A DNA stretch of 64,000 bases from JAANXG01 sp963731035. Lineage in GTDB: Bacteria; Pseudomonadota; Gammaproteobacteria; Arenicellales; JAANXG01. Where the stretch lies: contig CAVSUY010000013.1 in assembly GCA_963731035.1 (NCBI GenBank), positions 62,001 to 126,000 on the forward strand, in the 5' to 3' direction. The first letter of the stretch is position 1. The number at the start of each line of letters is the position of its first letter. The position numbers and the translations under genes were made by a program. Shown here piece after piece: positions 42,708 to 51,327 of the stretch. Below the pieces are notes generated by a model. It saw only the letters and a program-made list of their open reading frames with translations, was not told where the DNA came from and did not search any database.

Positions 42708-44045
42708 TCATGCCAGTATGAGCCGTCCGTGTCCCATCTCCACGGAACGTTTACGCAGTGCGTTGCGCGTATCGACGATAAGTCCGGCATGGGAAGCGAG
42801 CCTGCCGTAGTCGATATTGTCATGGTCGGTGACTATGACTATCAAGTCCTTCGACGCGATGTTGTCGGGAGTCAACGGTTCCGAGTGCAGTCGGAAGTCG
42901 TACTTTCTCGTCCGTTCGGTCCTGGGAATATAGGGATCGTGATAGCTGATCTCGGCACCCTTTCCCCTCAACAGCTCCAGGATCCGCCAGGCGGGGGATT
43001 CACGATCGTCATTGACGTTCGGCTTGTAGGCGAGCCCGATCACCATCACTTTCGCTCCCTTCAAGGACTTGCATTGCTCGTTGAGGGCGTCTGCGGCTCG
43101 GTCCACCACGTAGAAAGGCATATTGGTGTTGATTTCACCCGCGAGCTCTATGAACCGGGTAGTGAGCTCGTACTGGCGCGCCCGCCAGGTAAGATAGAAC
43201 GGATCGATTGGGATGCAGTGACCGCCGAGGCCCGGACCGGGATAGAAAGGCATGAAGCCGAATGGTTTGGTGGAAGCCGCGCCGATGACTTCCCAGATGT
43301 CGATGTCCATGCGATCGAACAGGATCTTCAGCTCGTTCACCATGGCAATGTTCACCGAGCGGAATATGTTCTCCAGCAGCTTGGTCGCCTCGGCCGCCTC
43401 GCACGAGGAAACGACCGTTACCGAATTGAAGACCGCGCTGTACAAGGCACGGGTCAGTCCGGTGCATTTCGGAGTGAGCCCGGAAACGATCTTGGGAATG
43501 TCCTGGACGGCGAAATCCGGGTTGCCGGGGTCCTCCCGTTCAGGAGAATAGCCGAGAAACAGATTCTCCCCCACCTTGAGATTTCCGTGCTCCAGCAGCG
43601 GTCTCATGACCTCCCGGGTGGTCCCGGGATAGGTCGTGCTTTCCAGAGTCACGAGCTGCCCTGCCGTCAAATGAGGCGCGATGGCGCGGCAGGTCCTCTC
43701 TATGTAGCTCATGTCCGGCTGCCGGTTGTCGGTCAGCGGCGTTGGCACGCACAGCAGCAGCGCGTGCGCCTCGTTGATCCGCGAAAAATCCGTGGTCACA
43801 TCAAACCGTCCGCTGTCCAGGGCCGCCTGTATCTCTGCATCGGAAATATGGCTGAGATAACTGCGGCCGGCCTTGAGCGCCTCCACCTTGTCCGGATCGA
43901 TGTCGTAACCGAGCAGCCTGAATCCCCGCCGCACGAAAAGGAGCGCCAGGGGCAGACCCACATAGCCCATGCCGACGACACCGACACTGGCATGTCTGGC
44001 GGCGATCAACTCATCGGAAATGGGTTTATCTATCGGTTTGCTCAT
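42708..44045 (-). CDS. tviB: TviB/WbpA-like UDP-N-acetylhexosamine 6-dehydrogenase
   Basis: A 445-residue NAD-dependent nucleotide-sugar dehydrogenase that oxidises C6 of a UDP-sugar to the uronic acid. GVVGMGYVGLPLALLF near residue 22 binds NAD; the catalytic cysteine is in PGPGLGGHCIPIDPFY near 262; KLLENIFRSVNIAMVNEL is the dimer helix. The sequence fits the TviB/WbpA group (UDP-GlcNAc type) better than UDP-glucose dehydrogenase. The product is a precursor of acidic surface polysaccharide, tying this gene to the 12-32 kb glycan locus. Confidence 0.9.
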   Translation of the reverse strand: MSKPIDKPISDELIAARHASVGVVGMGYVGLPLALLFVRRGFRLLGYDIDPDKVEALKAGRSYLSHISDAEIQAALDSGRFDVTTDFSRINEAHALLLCVPTPLTDNRQPDMSYIERTCRAIAPHLTAGQLVTLESTTYPGTTREVMRPLLEHGNLKVGENLFLGYSPEREDPGNPDFAVQDIPKIVSGLTPKCTGLTRALYSAVFNSVTVVSSCEAAEATKLLENIFRSVNIAMVNELKILFDRMDIDIWEVIGAASTKPFGFMPFYPGPGLGGHCIPIDPFYLTWRARQYELTTRFIELAGEINTNMPFYVVDRAADALNEQCKSLKGAKVMVIGLAYKPNVNDDRESPAWRILELLRGKGAEISYHDPYIPRTERTRKYDFRLHSEPLTPDNIASKDLIVIVTDHDNIDYGRLASHAGLIVDTRNALRKRSVEMGHGRLILA

Positions 44046-44081
44046 ATTCTTCGTCCTAATAACTGGAAGGCCGCGGCCGTG

Positions 44082-46049
44082 TTAGTCAGCACTGTCTTCA
44101 AGGGACTCGGAAGGCCGGCCTACGAAATAGCCCTGACCCGCATCCACGTGCAGTCGCTCGAGCATATCCCACTCGGAACCGGTTTCAACCGATTCGGCGA
44201 TGACCTGAATGTCCAGACCGTGGGCGATGTCGGCCACGGATTGAACCAGAAACTGATTGTCGGTGGTAGCGTCGATTCCACGGATGTAGCTGCCGTCGAT
44301 CTTAATATAAGCAAGCTTGAAGCGCTTGAGATAGCCGAACGATACCGCCCCCAGGCCGAAGTGGTCGAGACCGAAACGGACGGGCGAGGACGCGAGACGA
44401 TCCAGAAACGCGGCGGTGGCCTCCTGGTCGGACATGACGCCGTACTCGGGAGCCTCCAACACCAGCCTCCCGGCCCGCGCCGGGTCCCGTCCCAGCCGCT
44501 CATTCAGCCATTCCACGAACGCGGCATCATGCACCGAAACCGGCGACAGGTTGACGGCCAGTGTCGCGCCACCACCGGTTGCATCCAAGCGCTCCAAGGC
44601 GCTCGAGACCACGAGCCTGTCAAAAGCCGGACCCAGCCCATGGCGCTCCGCCATGGGAATGAATATTCCTGCGGGAAGCGCCTCGCCTTCGCGGCCGGCG
44701 ATACGTGCCAGGACCTCGTAGTGCACGACACTCCCGTCTCTGCGTTGTTTTACGGGCTGGTAGTGCAGGATGATGCGGCGGTTGTCGATGACGTCTCGCA
44801 GGCGGGCCAACCACTCGCTGGCGGTGTGAACGTCGCTGCGCGCCACCGTACTTTCATCGTACAGTGACCAGGCATTGGTGCCCCGGCGCGCCGCCGCGCG
44901 GAGCGCCATATCAGCGCGTGATAACAGCTCCGATACGGTCCCCTCGCCCTGATAGTACGCGATACCGGTACGCCCCACGTCGACAGCGTCATTGTATCCG
45001 CGGCTCTGCAGCCGTCCCAGCTCCGAGCTCAGGGACTCGCCCAGCCTGCCGGCGACGGCCTGATCGATATCCCGAACCACGACCGCAAAGTTCGCCCCAC
45101 CGAGGCGGCACAGGATGCTGTCGGTTTCCTCCGCGAATACCCCGCGCAGGACGCCGGCCAACTCCTTCAAGAACTCGTCGCCCTTCTCGAACCCATGACG
45201 CTCGTTGTATCCCTTGAAATCGTTGATCTGGCACAGGAACAGGGCGCCGGTCATGAAAGTCTCGCGGCTTGCGATCAGGGCATTCAGGCGCGCGTCGAAG
45301 CTGCGGCGGTTCGCCAGTCCGGTCAGGGAATCCTCGTTGGCCTGACGACGCATGTTCTCCGTGAGTTCAGTCTGGTCGGCCAGCATGGTTTCCACTTTCC
45401 GCGTCATTCGGTTCATGGCGGTAACTACGCGGTTCAGCTCCCGCGTGCGGGGGATCTTCTTCTGCACCGGAAACTGGCGATCGCAGATGGCCAGCGCTTG
45501 ATCCTCAACCGCTCTGAGGGGGTGCAGAACGAAGCGCAACGATACGAAAAGCAGAACCAATACCGCGAAGAAAACCGCCAGAAACCACCAGAAAGTATCC
45601 ATGGCCACCGCCCAGAGTTCGCGGTAAGCGTAGCCGGGATGACTCCTTACGGTGATAGTGCCGGCCAGGTTCCAACCGGCGCTGAGTTCCCGCTCGGCGC
45701 TGGGGCCCTTCAACGGAATCAGGTGAATGAACCACTGGGGGACCCCATAGATGCGAACCGGCAGCTCCTTCTCTATGAGGACCGAGCCATCGGGATTTCG
45801 GATAGTGATCTCGCGGTAGTAGCCCGGATCGAAGATCGCATTCACCATGGTCTCCATCAGGGGAACATCATGCTTTTGCAGCGCCGGTTCCAGGGAAAGC
45901 CCGAGGGACGTGGCGGTATCCTCGGCATGAGAATGCATCTGGGCATCGAGATAGCTTCGCGTATTGATGACGGTGATCGTGAGCGTCCCGACGAAAAGCA
46001 GGACGAACAGTGCGCAAATAATGAGTAGGAGTTGTCGAGCGAGAGTCAC
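44082..46049 (-). CDS. lapD: LapD-like GGDEF-EAL receptor for c-di-GMP
   Basis: A 655-residue inner-membrane protein. A first helix (LLLIICALFVLLFVGTLTIT) and a second near residue 150-172 enclose a periplasmic LapD_MoxY-like domain. A HAMP region, a degenerate GGDEF (CRLGGANFAV instead of GGDEF) and an EAL domain (HYEVLARI instead of EAL; LDHFGLG) follow. The catalytic motifs look inactive, as in LapD, which senses c-di-GMP and holds the protease LapG in check. The lapG gene lies 56 bases upstream on the same strand. Confidence 0.88.
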   Translation of the reverse strand: MTLARQLLLIICALFVLLFVGTLTITVINTRSYLDAQMHSHAEDTATSLGLSLEPALQKHDVPLMETMVNAIFDPGYYREITIRNPDGSVLIEKELPVRIYGVPQWFIHLIPLKGPSAERELSAGWNLAGTITVRSHPGYAYRELWAVAMDTFWWFLAVFFAVLVLLFVSLRFVLHPLRAVEDQALAICDRQFPVQKKIPRTRELNRVVTAMNRMTRKVETMLADQTELTENMRRQANEDSLTGLANRRSFDARLNALIASRETFMTGALFLCQINDFKGYNERHGFEKGDEFLKELAGVLRGVFAEETDSILCRLGGANFAVVVRDIDQAVAGRLGESLSSELGRLQSRGYNDAVDVGRTGIAYYQGEGTVSELLSRADMALRAAARRGTNAWSLYDESTVARSDVHTASEWLARLRDVIDNRRIILHYQPVKQRRDGSVVHYEVLARIAGREGEALPAGIFIPMAERHGLGPAFDRLVVSSALERLDATGGGATLAVNLSPVSVHDAAFVEWLNERLGRDPARAGRLVLEAPEYGVMSDQEATAAFLDRLASSPVRFGLDHFGLGAVSFGYLKRFKLAYIKIDGSYIRGIDATTDNQFLVQSVADIAHGLDIQVIAESVETGSEWDMLERLHVDAGQGYFVGRPSESLEDSAD

Positions 46050-46105
46050 GATCTTGCGCCTATGTTTTCATTGATTGTGTCGAATGCGTTCATCGTGGAT
46101 GCGCC

Positions 46106-46861
46106 TCAGTACGGAAACTTCTCTTTGCGCATCCGCTGAATGACGCCGGTCCACAGGTTCACGCTGCTTGCACTGCCCACTTGCCGGCCCTCCCCGAACT
46201 CCTTGGCCCGCCACAGGCTTTGACCATTGAAACTGTAGACGGGAACAAGATCCGTTCTCTTGGAAGCAGGCTCGATGCGATCCGTCAGATTGTCGAGTAT
46301 CAGCGGCTCGGAACTCTTCGACGCATAGTAGGCAAGCACCATATGCGGTTTGTTGAGCCGCAGGGCCCGGACGTATGTCAGTCTCAGGTGCTCGTCCGGC
46401 ACCCCGACCTCGCGTAAGGTGAAATACTTGGCAATCGTGAAATCCTCGCAATCACCCCCGAGCGTCGCCATGGTCTCCATGGGCGTCGCCCAGTAGTCCT
46501 GTCTGCCCCAGTGCCGGAGGTCATCGACGAACCAGATGTTCTTGTTAAAGAACAGGTTGACGTCTTCGAGCTTCTTCCTTTCGGGGATGGTCCGGTCCTT
46601 CTTTACGAGATCCTCCCAATTCTCCATGGTGTGCTGCGCGCGCCGGCCGTATTCGTGGCGAATGAATTGGAGAAAGTCGGAAGTGAACCCGGTAAACTCG
46701 GCCAGCGCCACGGACCCCAGCAGCGCGCAAACAATACCGGCACGACCCAGCCCCCGCAGCCAACAGCCCTTGCGTCGCCGCACAACCGCCGGCTTGAAAC
46801 GACCCCGCCTTGGCACTGACGGCCGCTTTTCAACGACTGAATTAATTATAAACGCCCCCAT
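46106..46861 (-). CDS. lapG: LapG-like periplasmic cysteine protease
   Basis: A 251-residue bacterial transglutaminase-like cysteine protease that cleaves a large surface adhesin and releases cells from biofilm. The catalytic triad is visible: GGDCEDF (Cys), KPHMVLAYY (His) and PLILDNLTD (Asp). An N-terminal signal anchor lies at about residues 37-54 (AGIVCALLGSVALAEFT). The pairing with lapD downstream supports the assignment. The target adhesin is not in this window. Confidence 0.88.
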   Translation of the reverse strand: MGAFIINSVVEKRPSVPRRGRFKPAVVRRRKGCWLRGLGRAGIVCALLGSVALAEFTGFTSDFLQFIRHEYGRRAQHTMENWEDLVKKDRTIPERKKLEDVNLFFNKNIWFVDDLRHWGRQDYWATPMETMATLGGDCEDFTIAKYFTLREVGVPDEHLRLTYVRALRLNKPHMVLAYYASKSSEPLILDNLTDRIEPASKRTDLVPVYSFNGQSLWRAKEFGEGRQVGSASSVNLWTGVIQRMRKEKFPY

Positions 46862-46875
46862 TCCGGAACGGTAGG

Positions 46876-47058
46876 TTAGCCCGTATACCGGATCCCTGCG
46901 AACTCATCCGTCATTGCCGGCTCACATCGGTCCATGCCGTTCCTGAATACAGTGTAGACGACATCATACGACTTGGTGAGACGGCAGATCGGGCACCGTG
47001 GGATACCAGTCTGTATGCGTGCGGATCCCGGAGCAGGGTCGCAGCGCTTCGCCGGCAC
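46876..47058 (-). CDS. Possible small protein (60 aa)
   Basis: A frame from GTG at 47058 encodes 60 residues with PRCPICRLTKSYDVVYTVF and MDRCEPAMTDEFAG. The paired cysteines could bind zinc. It lies just upstream of lapG in a 247-base gap with no other feature. The start and ribosome site are weak, so this may be a chance open frame. Confidence 0.3.
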   Translation of the reverse strand: MPAKRCDPAPGSARIQTGIPRCPICRLTKSYDVVYTVFRNGMDRCEPAMTDEFAGIRYTG

Positions 47059-47108
47059 CGTCGCCGCCTTTTACCGGTCCTCGGTTCGAAGTGCTGCGGA
47101 TGTGCTGT

Positions 47109-48296
47109 TCAGATACGCCGCCTGGATACGGTTGATATGGCCGTTGTCGACGATTCGACTTCGGAGACCGGGTCCACCGTGGAGTACGTCCGCGTGATGT
47201 CGGTAATCATGCGAATGAGTTTCTGGCGGAAGACTATGAAACTCACGTCCGTGACCGTGGTGATGGTATAGGCATGCGGTGTGAGAACGGATATCGGCAC
47301 CCTCGAGCGACGGGTACCGCCCGTGATGCGCATAGTCCCACCATCCATACCCTCCAGATCCAGTGTGCCTTCGACGATATAGATGCATGCGTCTTCGTTG
47401 GATCCTTGTTCCACCAGACGCGTACCGGCTCTCGCCTTTCTGATCGTTTGGTATCCGGCGACAATGTCACGCTGTGCATCCGTCAACTCGTTGAACGGTG
47501 AGAACCATTCCAGCAGCCAGCCGGCGACCGCGTCTCCCTCCTTGAAACAGGTGTCGGTTCCCGGGTCCACGGCACCGGGCAACATTGACAGCACGGACGA
47601 GACCGATTCAAAGCCGTGTTCGTCCATAGGGTCTTCCTGGCATAGCCTGCGCTTTCTCGCGGCGGCTATCTCGGTCTGGGTACGGCGCATCTGCCTCACC
47701 ATGCCCCGCAGCTCGTCCGGCAGTTGCTTGGAGGAGGCAAAAGGCGCAGCCAGGTCGAGCACCTCGTACATCCCCTGGTCGTTGACGAAGTCAACGCCAT
47801 AGCGCTCACAAAGCACCATGTTGTCCACTTCTGGAACGAACAGAACGGGGCAGAAGTATTGAGCCGATGACCGGTGCAGGTTCCTCATATTCAAAACCAG
47901 CTCCATACCTTGAAAGACAGTCTTGGATTTGTCACTTCGTTCGTACGGCGTCAAGGGCATTCCTGCAACGCATCCGGTATCAGACAGTTCGTTCAGCAAA
48001 CGGTTGCCGAACACCATGCTTCCCGCGCCCCACCGTTGGTCGAGCCCCGGGTTCGTAATGAGTCCGATAGTCAGATCCTCTATGGCTCCACTTCGGTACT
48101 GACTCAGAACCGCGCGCAGGCGGAACGCCAGCGTCGCGCTGAGATCGGGCTCCCGGACGACAGCCCCCGTCGACTCAAACCGGGCGAGCACCCCTTCATC
48201 CGTCAGGAGATACAATCCAGCGAGACCGGACTGGTGGGACGTATCCCATGCCTCCAGTCGGGAAACGGGTGCCATTTGTTGCGTGAGGTTGCTCAT
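47109..48296 (-). CDS. Cyclic-nucleotide-binding-domain protein in the fliA operon
   Basis: A 395-residue soluble protein. The last 150 residues hold a cNMP-binding fold (RLVEQGSNEDACIYIVEG, then a beta-roll ending in YTITTVTDVSFIVFRQKL). The first 200 residues are not recognised; no helix-turn-helix is visible. The usual arginine of the phosphate-binding cassette is not clear, so ligand binding is uncertain. It begins 30 bases after the fliA stop, so it belongs to that operon. It may respond to the cyclase encoded at 52.9-55.1 kb. Confidence 0.7.
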   Translation of the reverse strand: MSNLTQQMAPVSRLEAWDTSHQSGLAGLYLLTDEGVLARFESTGAVVREPDLSATLAFRLRAVLSQYRSGAIEDLTIGLITNPGLDQRWGAGSMVFGNRLLNELSDTGCVAGMPLTPYERSDKSKTVFQGMELVLNMRNLHRSSAQYFCPVLFVPEVDNMVLCERYGVDFVNDQGMYEVLDLAAPFASSKQLPDELRGMVRQMRRTQTEIAAARKRRLCQEDPMDEHGFESVSSVLSMLPGAVDPGTDTCFKEGDAVAGWLLEWFSPFNELTDAQRDIVAGYQTIRKARAGTRLVEQGSNEDACIYIVEGTLDLEGMDGGTMRITGGTRRSRVPISVLTPHAYTITTVTDVSFIVFRQKLIRMITDITRTYSTVDPVSEVESSTTAISTVSRRRI

Positions 48297-48326
48297 GATC
48301 TTCTCATTTCCGCAGGCAGGTGTTTG

Positions 48327-49034
48327 TCAGGACCAGTGGCCCATACGGGCCCTCAGCCGCACGGCGGCCTCTCCATGGATCTGGCACACGCGGGACTCGC
48401 TTACTCCAAGCACTTCTCCTATTTCCTTCAACGTCAAGTCCTGGTCGTAGTACAGCGACAGCACGACCTGCTCACGCTCGGACAGGGAGGAAATCGCGTT
48501 GGAGAGGTAGTTCCGACGGCGATCTTTCTCTACGCTTCGGTACGTGGTGTCCGTTTCCGACGCGCTGGGACAATCGAAGTCCTCCAGGCTGTCCAGACTG
48601 AAAAAGTTCTGGTTGTTGGCCTCGAGCAGCCACTGGTGATATTCGTCCAGCGACAGGTTCAGGCTGTCGGCGATCTCCTGGGCCGTGGCTGCACATCCCT
48701 TGCGGTTCTCAATCAGCTTGGTCGCTTCCGCAAGCTGTCTCACGCGTTTGCTGACCGAGCGCGGGCTCCAGTCGTTTCGGCGCAGCTCGTCCAGCATGGC
48801 GCCTCGCACGCGGATAGTGGCGTACGTCTCGAACGCAGCACCCTGGGATGGATCGTACAAGCGCACCGCTTCCATCAGGCCTATCAAACCGGCCTGGACC
48901 AGGTCGTCCAGCTGCACACTGGCCGGCAATCGGCTCATCACGTGCCGGGCGATTCTCTTGACCAGGGTCGCGTACTCCGTGACGACTTCCCGCTCGCCGA
49001 CGAGTTCTTTCCGGACTGTGGCGACCCCGCTCAC
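48327..49034 (-). CDS. fliA: Sigma factor 28 (FliA)
   Basis: A 235-residue alternative sigma factor. Region 2 is LVKRIARHVMSRLPASVQLD through YATIRVRGAMLDELRRNDWS, where DELRR and DW are typical of FliA. Region 3 and region 4 follow, with a C-terminal helix-turn-helix in LTLKEIGEVLGVSESRVCQ. It directs transcription from TAAAGTTT-N11-GCCGATAA promoters. The start is GTG, overlapping the stop of a small gene upstream (GTGA), so translation is coupled. No flhF, fleN or flagellar gene is adjacent. Confidence 0.93.
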   Translation of the reverse strand: MSGVATVRKELVGEREVVTEYATLVKRIARHVMSRLPASVQLDDLVQAGLIGLMEAVRLYDPSQGAAFETYATIRVRGAMLDELRRNDWSPRSVSKRVRQLAEATKLIENRKGCAATAQEIADSLNLSLDEYHQWLLEANNQNFFSLDSLEDFDCPSASETDTTYRSVEKDRRRNYLSNAISSLSEREQVVLSLYYDQDLTLKEIGEVLGVSESRVCQIHGEAAVRLRARMGHWS

Positions 49035-49186
49035 CCGTCTGACTCCGGCATCCCACCGGACCTCCGCTCATGGTTCTGGTAGATCGCCGCTGTCCGGCTG
49101 TCCTGCCGCGGCTCGAAGCCCCGCGCGCCCGCGGGAGGACGAGTTCGCTGTCGGCGATAGTCCCGTGATTCATTCGATTTCAGCAT
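49031..49186 (-). CDS. Small basic protein coupled to fliA
   Basis: A 51-residue frame starting MLKSNESRDYRRQRTRPPAG, rich in arginine and without a recognised domain. GAGGTGAT lies about eight bases before the ATG, a strong ribosome site. Its TGA overlaps the GTG start of fliA by four bases, and a consensus sigma-54 promoter precedes it. These three facts make it a likely real gene, or a translated leader controlling fliA. Confidence 0.6.
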   Translation of the reverse strand: MLKSNESRDYRRQRTRPPAGARGFEPRQDSRTAAIYQNHERRSGGMPESDG

Positions 49187-49222
49187 TGGATCACCTCGTT
49201 CACAGTCACTCCATAGAGGTGA

Positions 49223-49239
49223 AGCAACTTCCGTGCCAG
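49223..49239 (-). promoter_or_regulatory. Consensus sigma-54 promoter of the fliA operon
   Basis: Reading on the minus strand: CTGGCACGGAAGTTGCT. This matches the sigma-54 -24/-12 consensus (TGGCACG-N4-TTGCW) at every defined base. The small gene's ATG follows about 37 bases on. The FleQ-like activator at 49.6-51.1 kb is an obvious candidate to drive it. Confidence 0.8.
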
Positions 49240-49571
49240 GTCTGGAAGCGCTGAAGATTGCTGGATTCCGCCAGCTTCAAACCGGCGCTTCTCGTCAAAG
49301 TTTCGACGGAAACCGGACAGGTGGCGGCTTCGCGGGATGGGAGATGTCAAAAGCCCGGCGGACAAACGCGGCTTTACCGGGATCGTGCCGATCCGGCTCG
49401 ATACACGCTCCCCGGCCGAAGGTAATGCCGCGCCCGGCATGGAAACTCGGATCGAGCACGCGGATCCGACCTTCCGGGTTAGGGGAACTACGACGCGTTG
49501 CGGGGGACGACCACCTTGAACCTAGTATCTGCAAGACGAGGCTCGGACGTGGAAGCCCCCCCGCCGTCGGA
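49240..49571. other. Intergenic region upstream of the fliA operon
   Basis: About 330 bases between the sigma-54 promoter and the end of the FleQ-like gene. It should hold the activator's binding sites. No gene or clear palindrome was recognised. Confidence 0.45.
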
Positions 49572-51065
49572 TCAGGAGTCCTCGCTATCTCCGTCGCCTC
49601 CACCTGCGCGAAGCTCGTACTTCCGCATCTTCTCCACCAGGGTCGTACGACGCAGCTTGAGCAAGGCGGCGGCCTTGGCCACCACCCCTCCGGCCTCGTC
49701 CAGGGAACTTTGAATCAGTGACCGTTCCATGTCCGCCAGGTAGCGCTTGAGATCCAGGCCGTCGGCGTGGAAGCGCGGTGGCTCCGGGACTATGCCCGTG
49801 TCATGTCCTGCCGGACCTTCCTCAATCTCGATATGTTCGCGGTACTGCGGCGGCAAGTCGCCGACGTCGACCTCACCGTCGGGATGCAGGATGGACATCC
49901 TCTCGATCAGGTTGCTGAGCTCGCGGATGTTGCCAGGCCAGGCATATCCCTCCAATGCACGAATTGCACGCGTGGTGAGGCTCACGCCTGCACTGCCGGT
50001 TTGCTTCAGCTTGCGGCGAATCTCCTCGATCAGCAGAGGCAGGTCTTCGATCCTGTCTTTCAGATCGGGAACATGAATCGGGAACACGCTCAATCGGAAA
50101 TACAGATCTTCCCTGAACCGACCGTCCGCTACGAGCTTGTCGAGGTCCCGATGGGTGGCGGCGATGATGCGTATGTTGACTTGGCGCGCCTTGCCACTGC
50201 CCACTCGCTCGAAAGTCCTTTCCTGCAACACCCTCAGCAGCTTGACCTGCATGGGCAGGGGCATATCGCCGATCTCGTCCAGGAACAGGGTGCCGCCGTC
50301 CGCCAGCTCGAAACGGCCTTTGCGATCGCCCACAGCTCCGGTGAACGCCCCCTTCTCGTGGCCGAACAACTCGCTTTCCAGCAGATCCGGAGGGATGGCA
50401 CCGCAGTTCACGGGGACGAAGGGCTTCAAGCGCCTGGGTGACTGGAAGTGGATGTTCCGGGCGACGATTTCCTTGCCGGTGCCGGTCGCCCCGGTCACCA
50501 GGACGGTGGAATCACTGGCGGCGACAAGACCGATATCGTTCTTGACGCTCTGAATAGCCGGACTCGCCCCCGAGAGACCCCGAAATAGCCAGTTCGGTTT
50601 CTGGCCGGTCTTCCTGCCACCCGGCGGCTCCGCCGGGCGGCGCTCGCCGTTATCGCCGAGGCTGCGGACGATCCTTCGAATACGATCATCGATGGGATTG
50701 GTCTCCAGCAGCACAGGGTCATCGCCGGCGCCGGTCTCACCCGCTTCTTCAATGAAGTAGAAGGGTACGTCCGGATAAGATTCAATCAGCTTGTCACGGA
50801 TGCTCGACTGCTCCCAACCTTTCCACTGGCCCACCACGACGGCCAGGAGGGGGTTGCGTTCCATAAGCGTATAGTTGTCGTTCAACCATTCCATGGACCT
50901 CAGCGCCAATACATCGTCGTGCTCTCGGAACGCTTTTGCCAACCGCTCGCGAAGTACACCTGTTCGCTCGGTGTCGTCGTCAACGATCAGTATGCACGCT
51001 GGGACGACCAGAATACCCGGGGATTGCACGGCACCTCCACGCTGGTCGCGATGCTCGTTGTTCAT
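49572..51065 (-). CDS. FleQ-like sigma-54-dependent activator
   Basis: A 497-residue enhancer-binding protein. Residues 20-140 form a receiver-like domain without an obvious phosphorylation site (ACILIVDDDTERTGVL then MEWLNDNYTL), as in FleQ. The AAA+ domain has GATGTGKEIV (Walker A), GHEKGAFTGAVG (sigma-54 contact), GGTLFLDEIGDM (Walker B) and GYAWPGNIRELSNL. A Fis-type helix-turn-helix ends the protein (VVAKAAALLKLRRTTLVEKM). FleQ is known to bind c-di-GMP. The ATG at 51065 starts the real sequence; upstream codons overlap the divergent promoter region. Confidence 0.88.
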   Translation of the reverse strand: MNNEHRDQRGGAVQSPGILVVPACILIVDDDTERTGVLRERLAKAFREHDDVLALRSMEWLNDNYTLMERNPLLAVVVGQWKGWEQSSIRDKLIESYPDVPFYFIEEAGETGAGDDPVLLETNPIDDRIRRIVRSLGDNGERRPAEPPGGRKTGQKPNWLFRGLSGASPAIQSVKNDIGLVAASDSTVLVTGATGTGKEIVARNIHFQSPRRLKPFVPVNCGAIPPDLLESELFGHEKGAFTGAVGDRKGRFELADGGTLFLDEIGDMPLPMQVKLLRVLQERTFERVGSGKARQVNIRIIAATHRDLDKLVADGRFREDLYFRLSVFPIHVPDLKDRIEDLPLLIEEIRRKLKQTGSAGVSLTTRAIRALEGYAWPGNIRELSNLIERMSILHPDGEVDVGDLPPQYREHIEIEEGPAGHDTGIVPEPPRFHADGLDLKRYLADMERSLIQSSLDEAGGVVAKAAALLKLRRTTLVEKMRKYELRAGGGDGDSEDS

Positions 51066-51225
51066 TCTAACCCGACCAAGGTGGGACTCCAGCGGAGTCT
51101 GCGGCGATGCAGCACCACCGAACCGTGACACTCCGGCGCCGCGTCCCACGCTTCCCTGATGATGCCAACCCCCGGGGGACACGCTCCGCACATCGGCCAC
51201 AACACGCCGCACATCGACCCGGATT

Positions 51226-51252
51226 TAAAGTTTCTCCGCCTACTGTCGCTAA
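51226..51252 (+). promoter_or_regulatory. Sigma-28 promoter of flgM
   Basis: TAAAGTTT (51226-51233), exactly 11 bases, then GTCGCTAA (51245-51252). The -35 is a perfect match and the -10 matches GCCGATAA at six of eight positions, with ideal spacing. flgM begins 76 bases on. Sigma-28 control of its own anti-sigma factor is standard in flagellar systems. Confidence 0.7.
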
Positions 51253-51327
51253 ATTTCTGTGCGAACGCGGTCCGGTCTTGCCGGTTCCGGGTGAAATCGA
51301 CTGGGGAGACGAAATCAAGGCGTCTCA

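Noticed and set aside
42618..44867. 749-codon plus-strand frame opposite tviB and the start of lapD
   Set aside because: Both real genes are on the other strand with complete motifs; the frame has no ribosome site or recognisable domain.
49295..49603. Minus-strand frame between the FleQ-like gene and the fliA operon
   Set aside because: Proline/arginine-rich, no ribosome site, and it overlaps the end of the FleQ-like gene.
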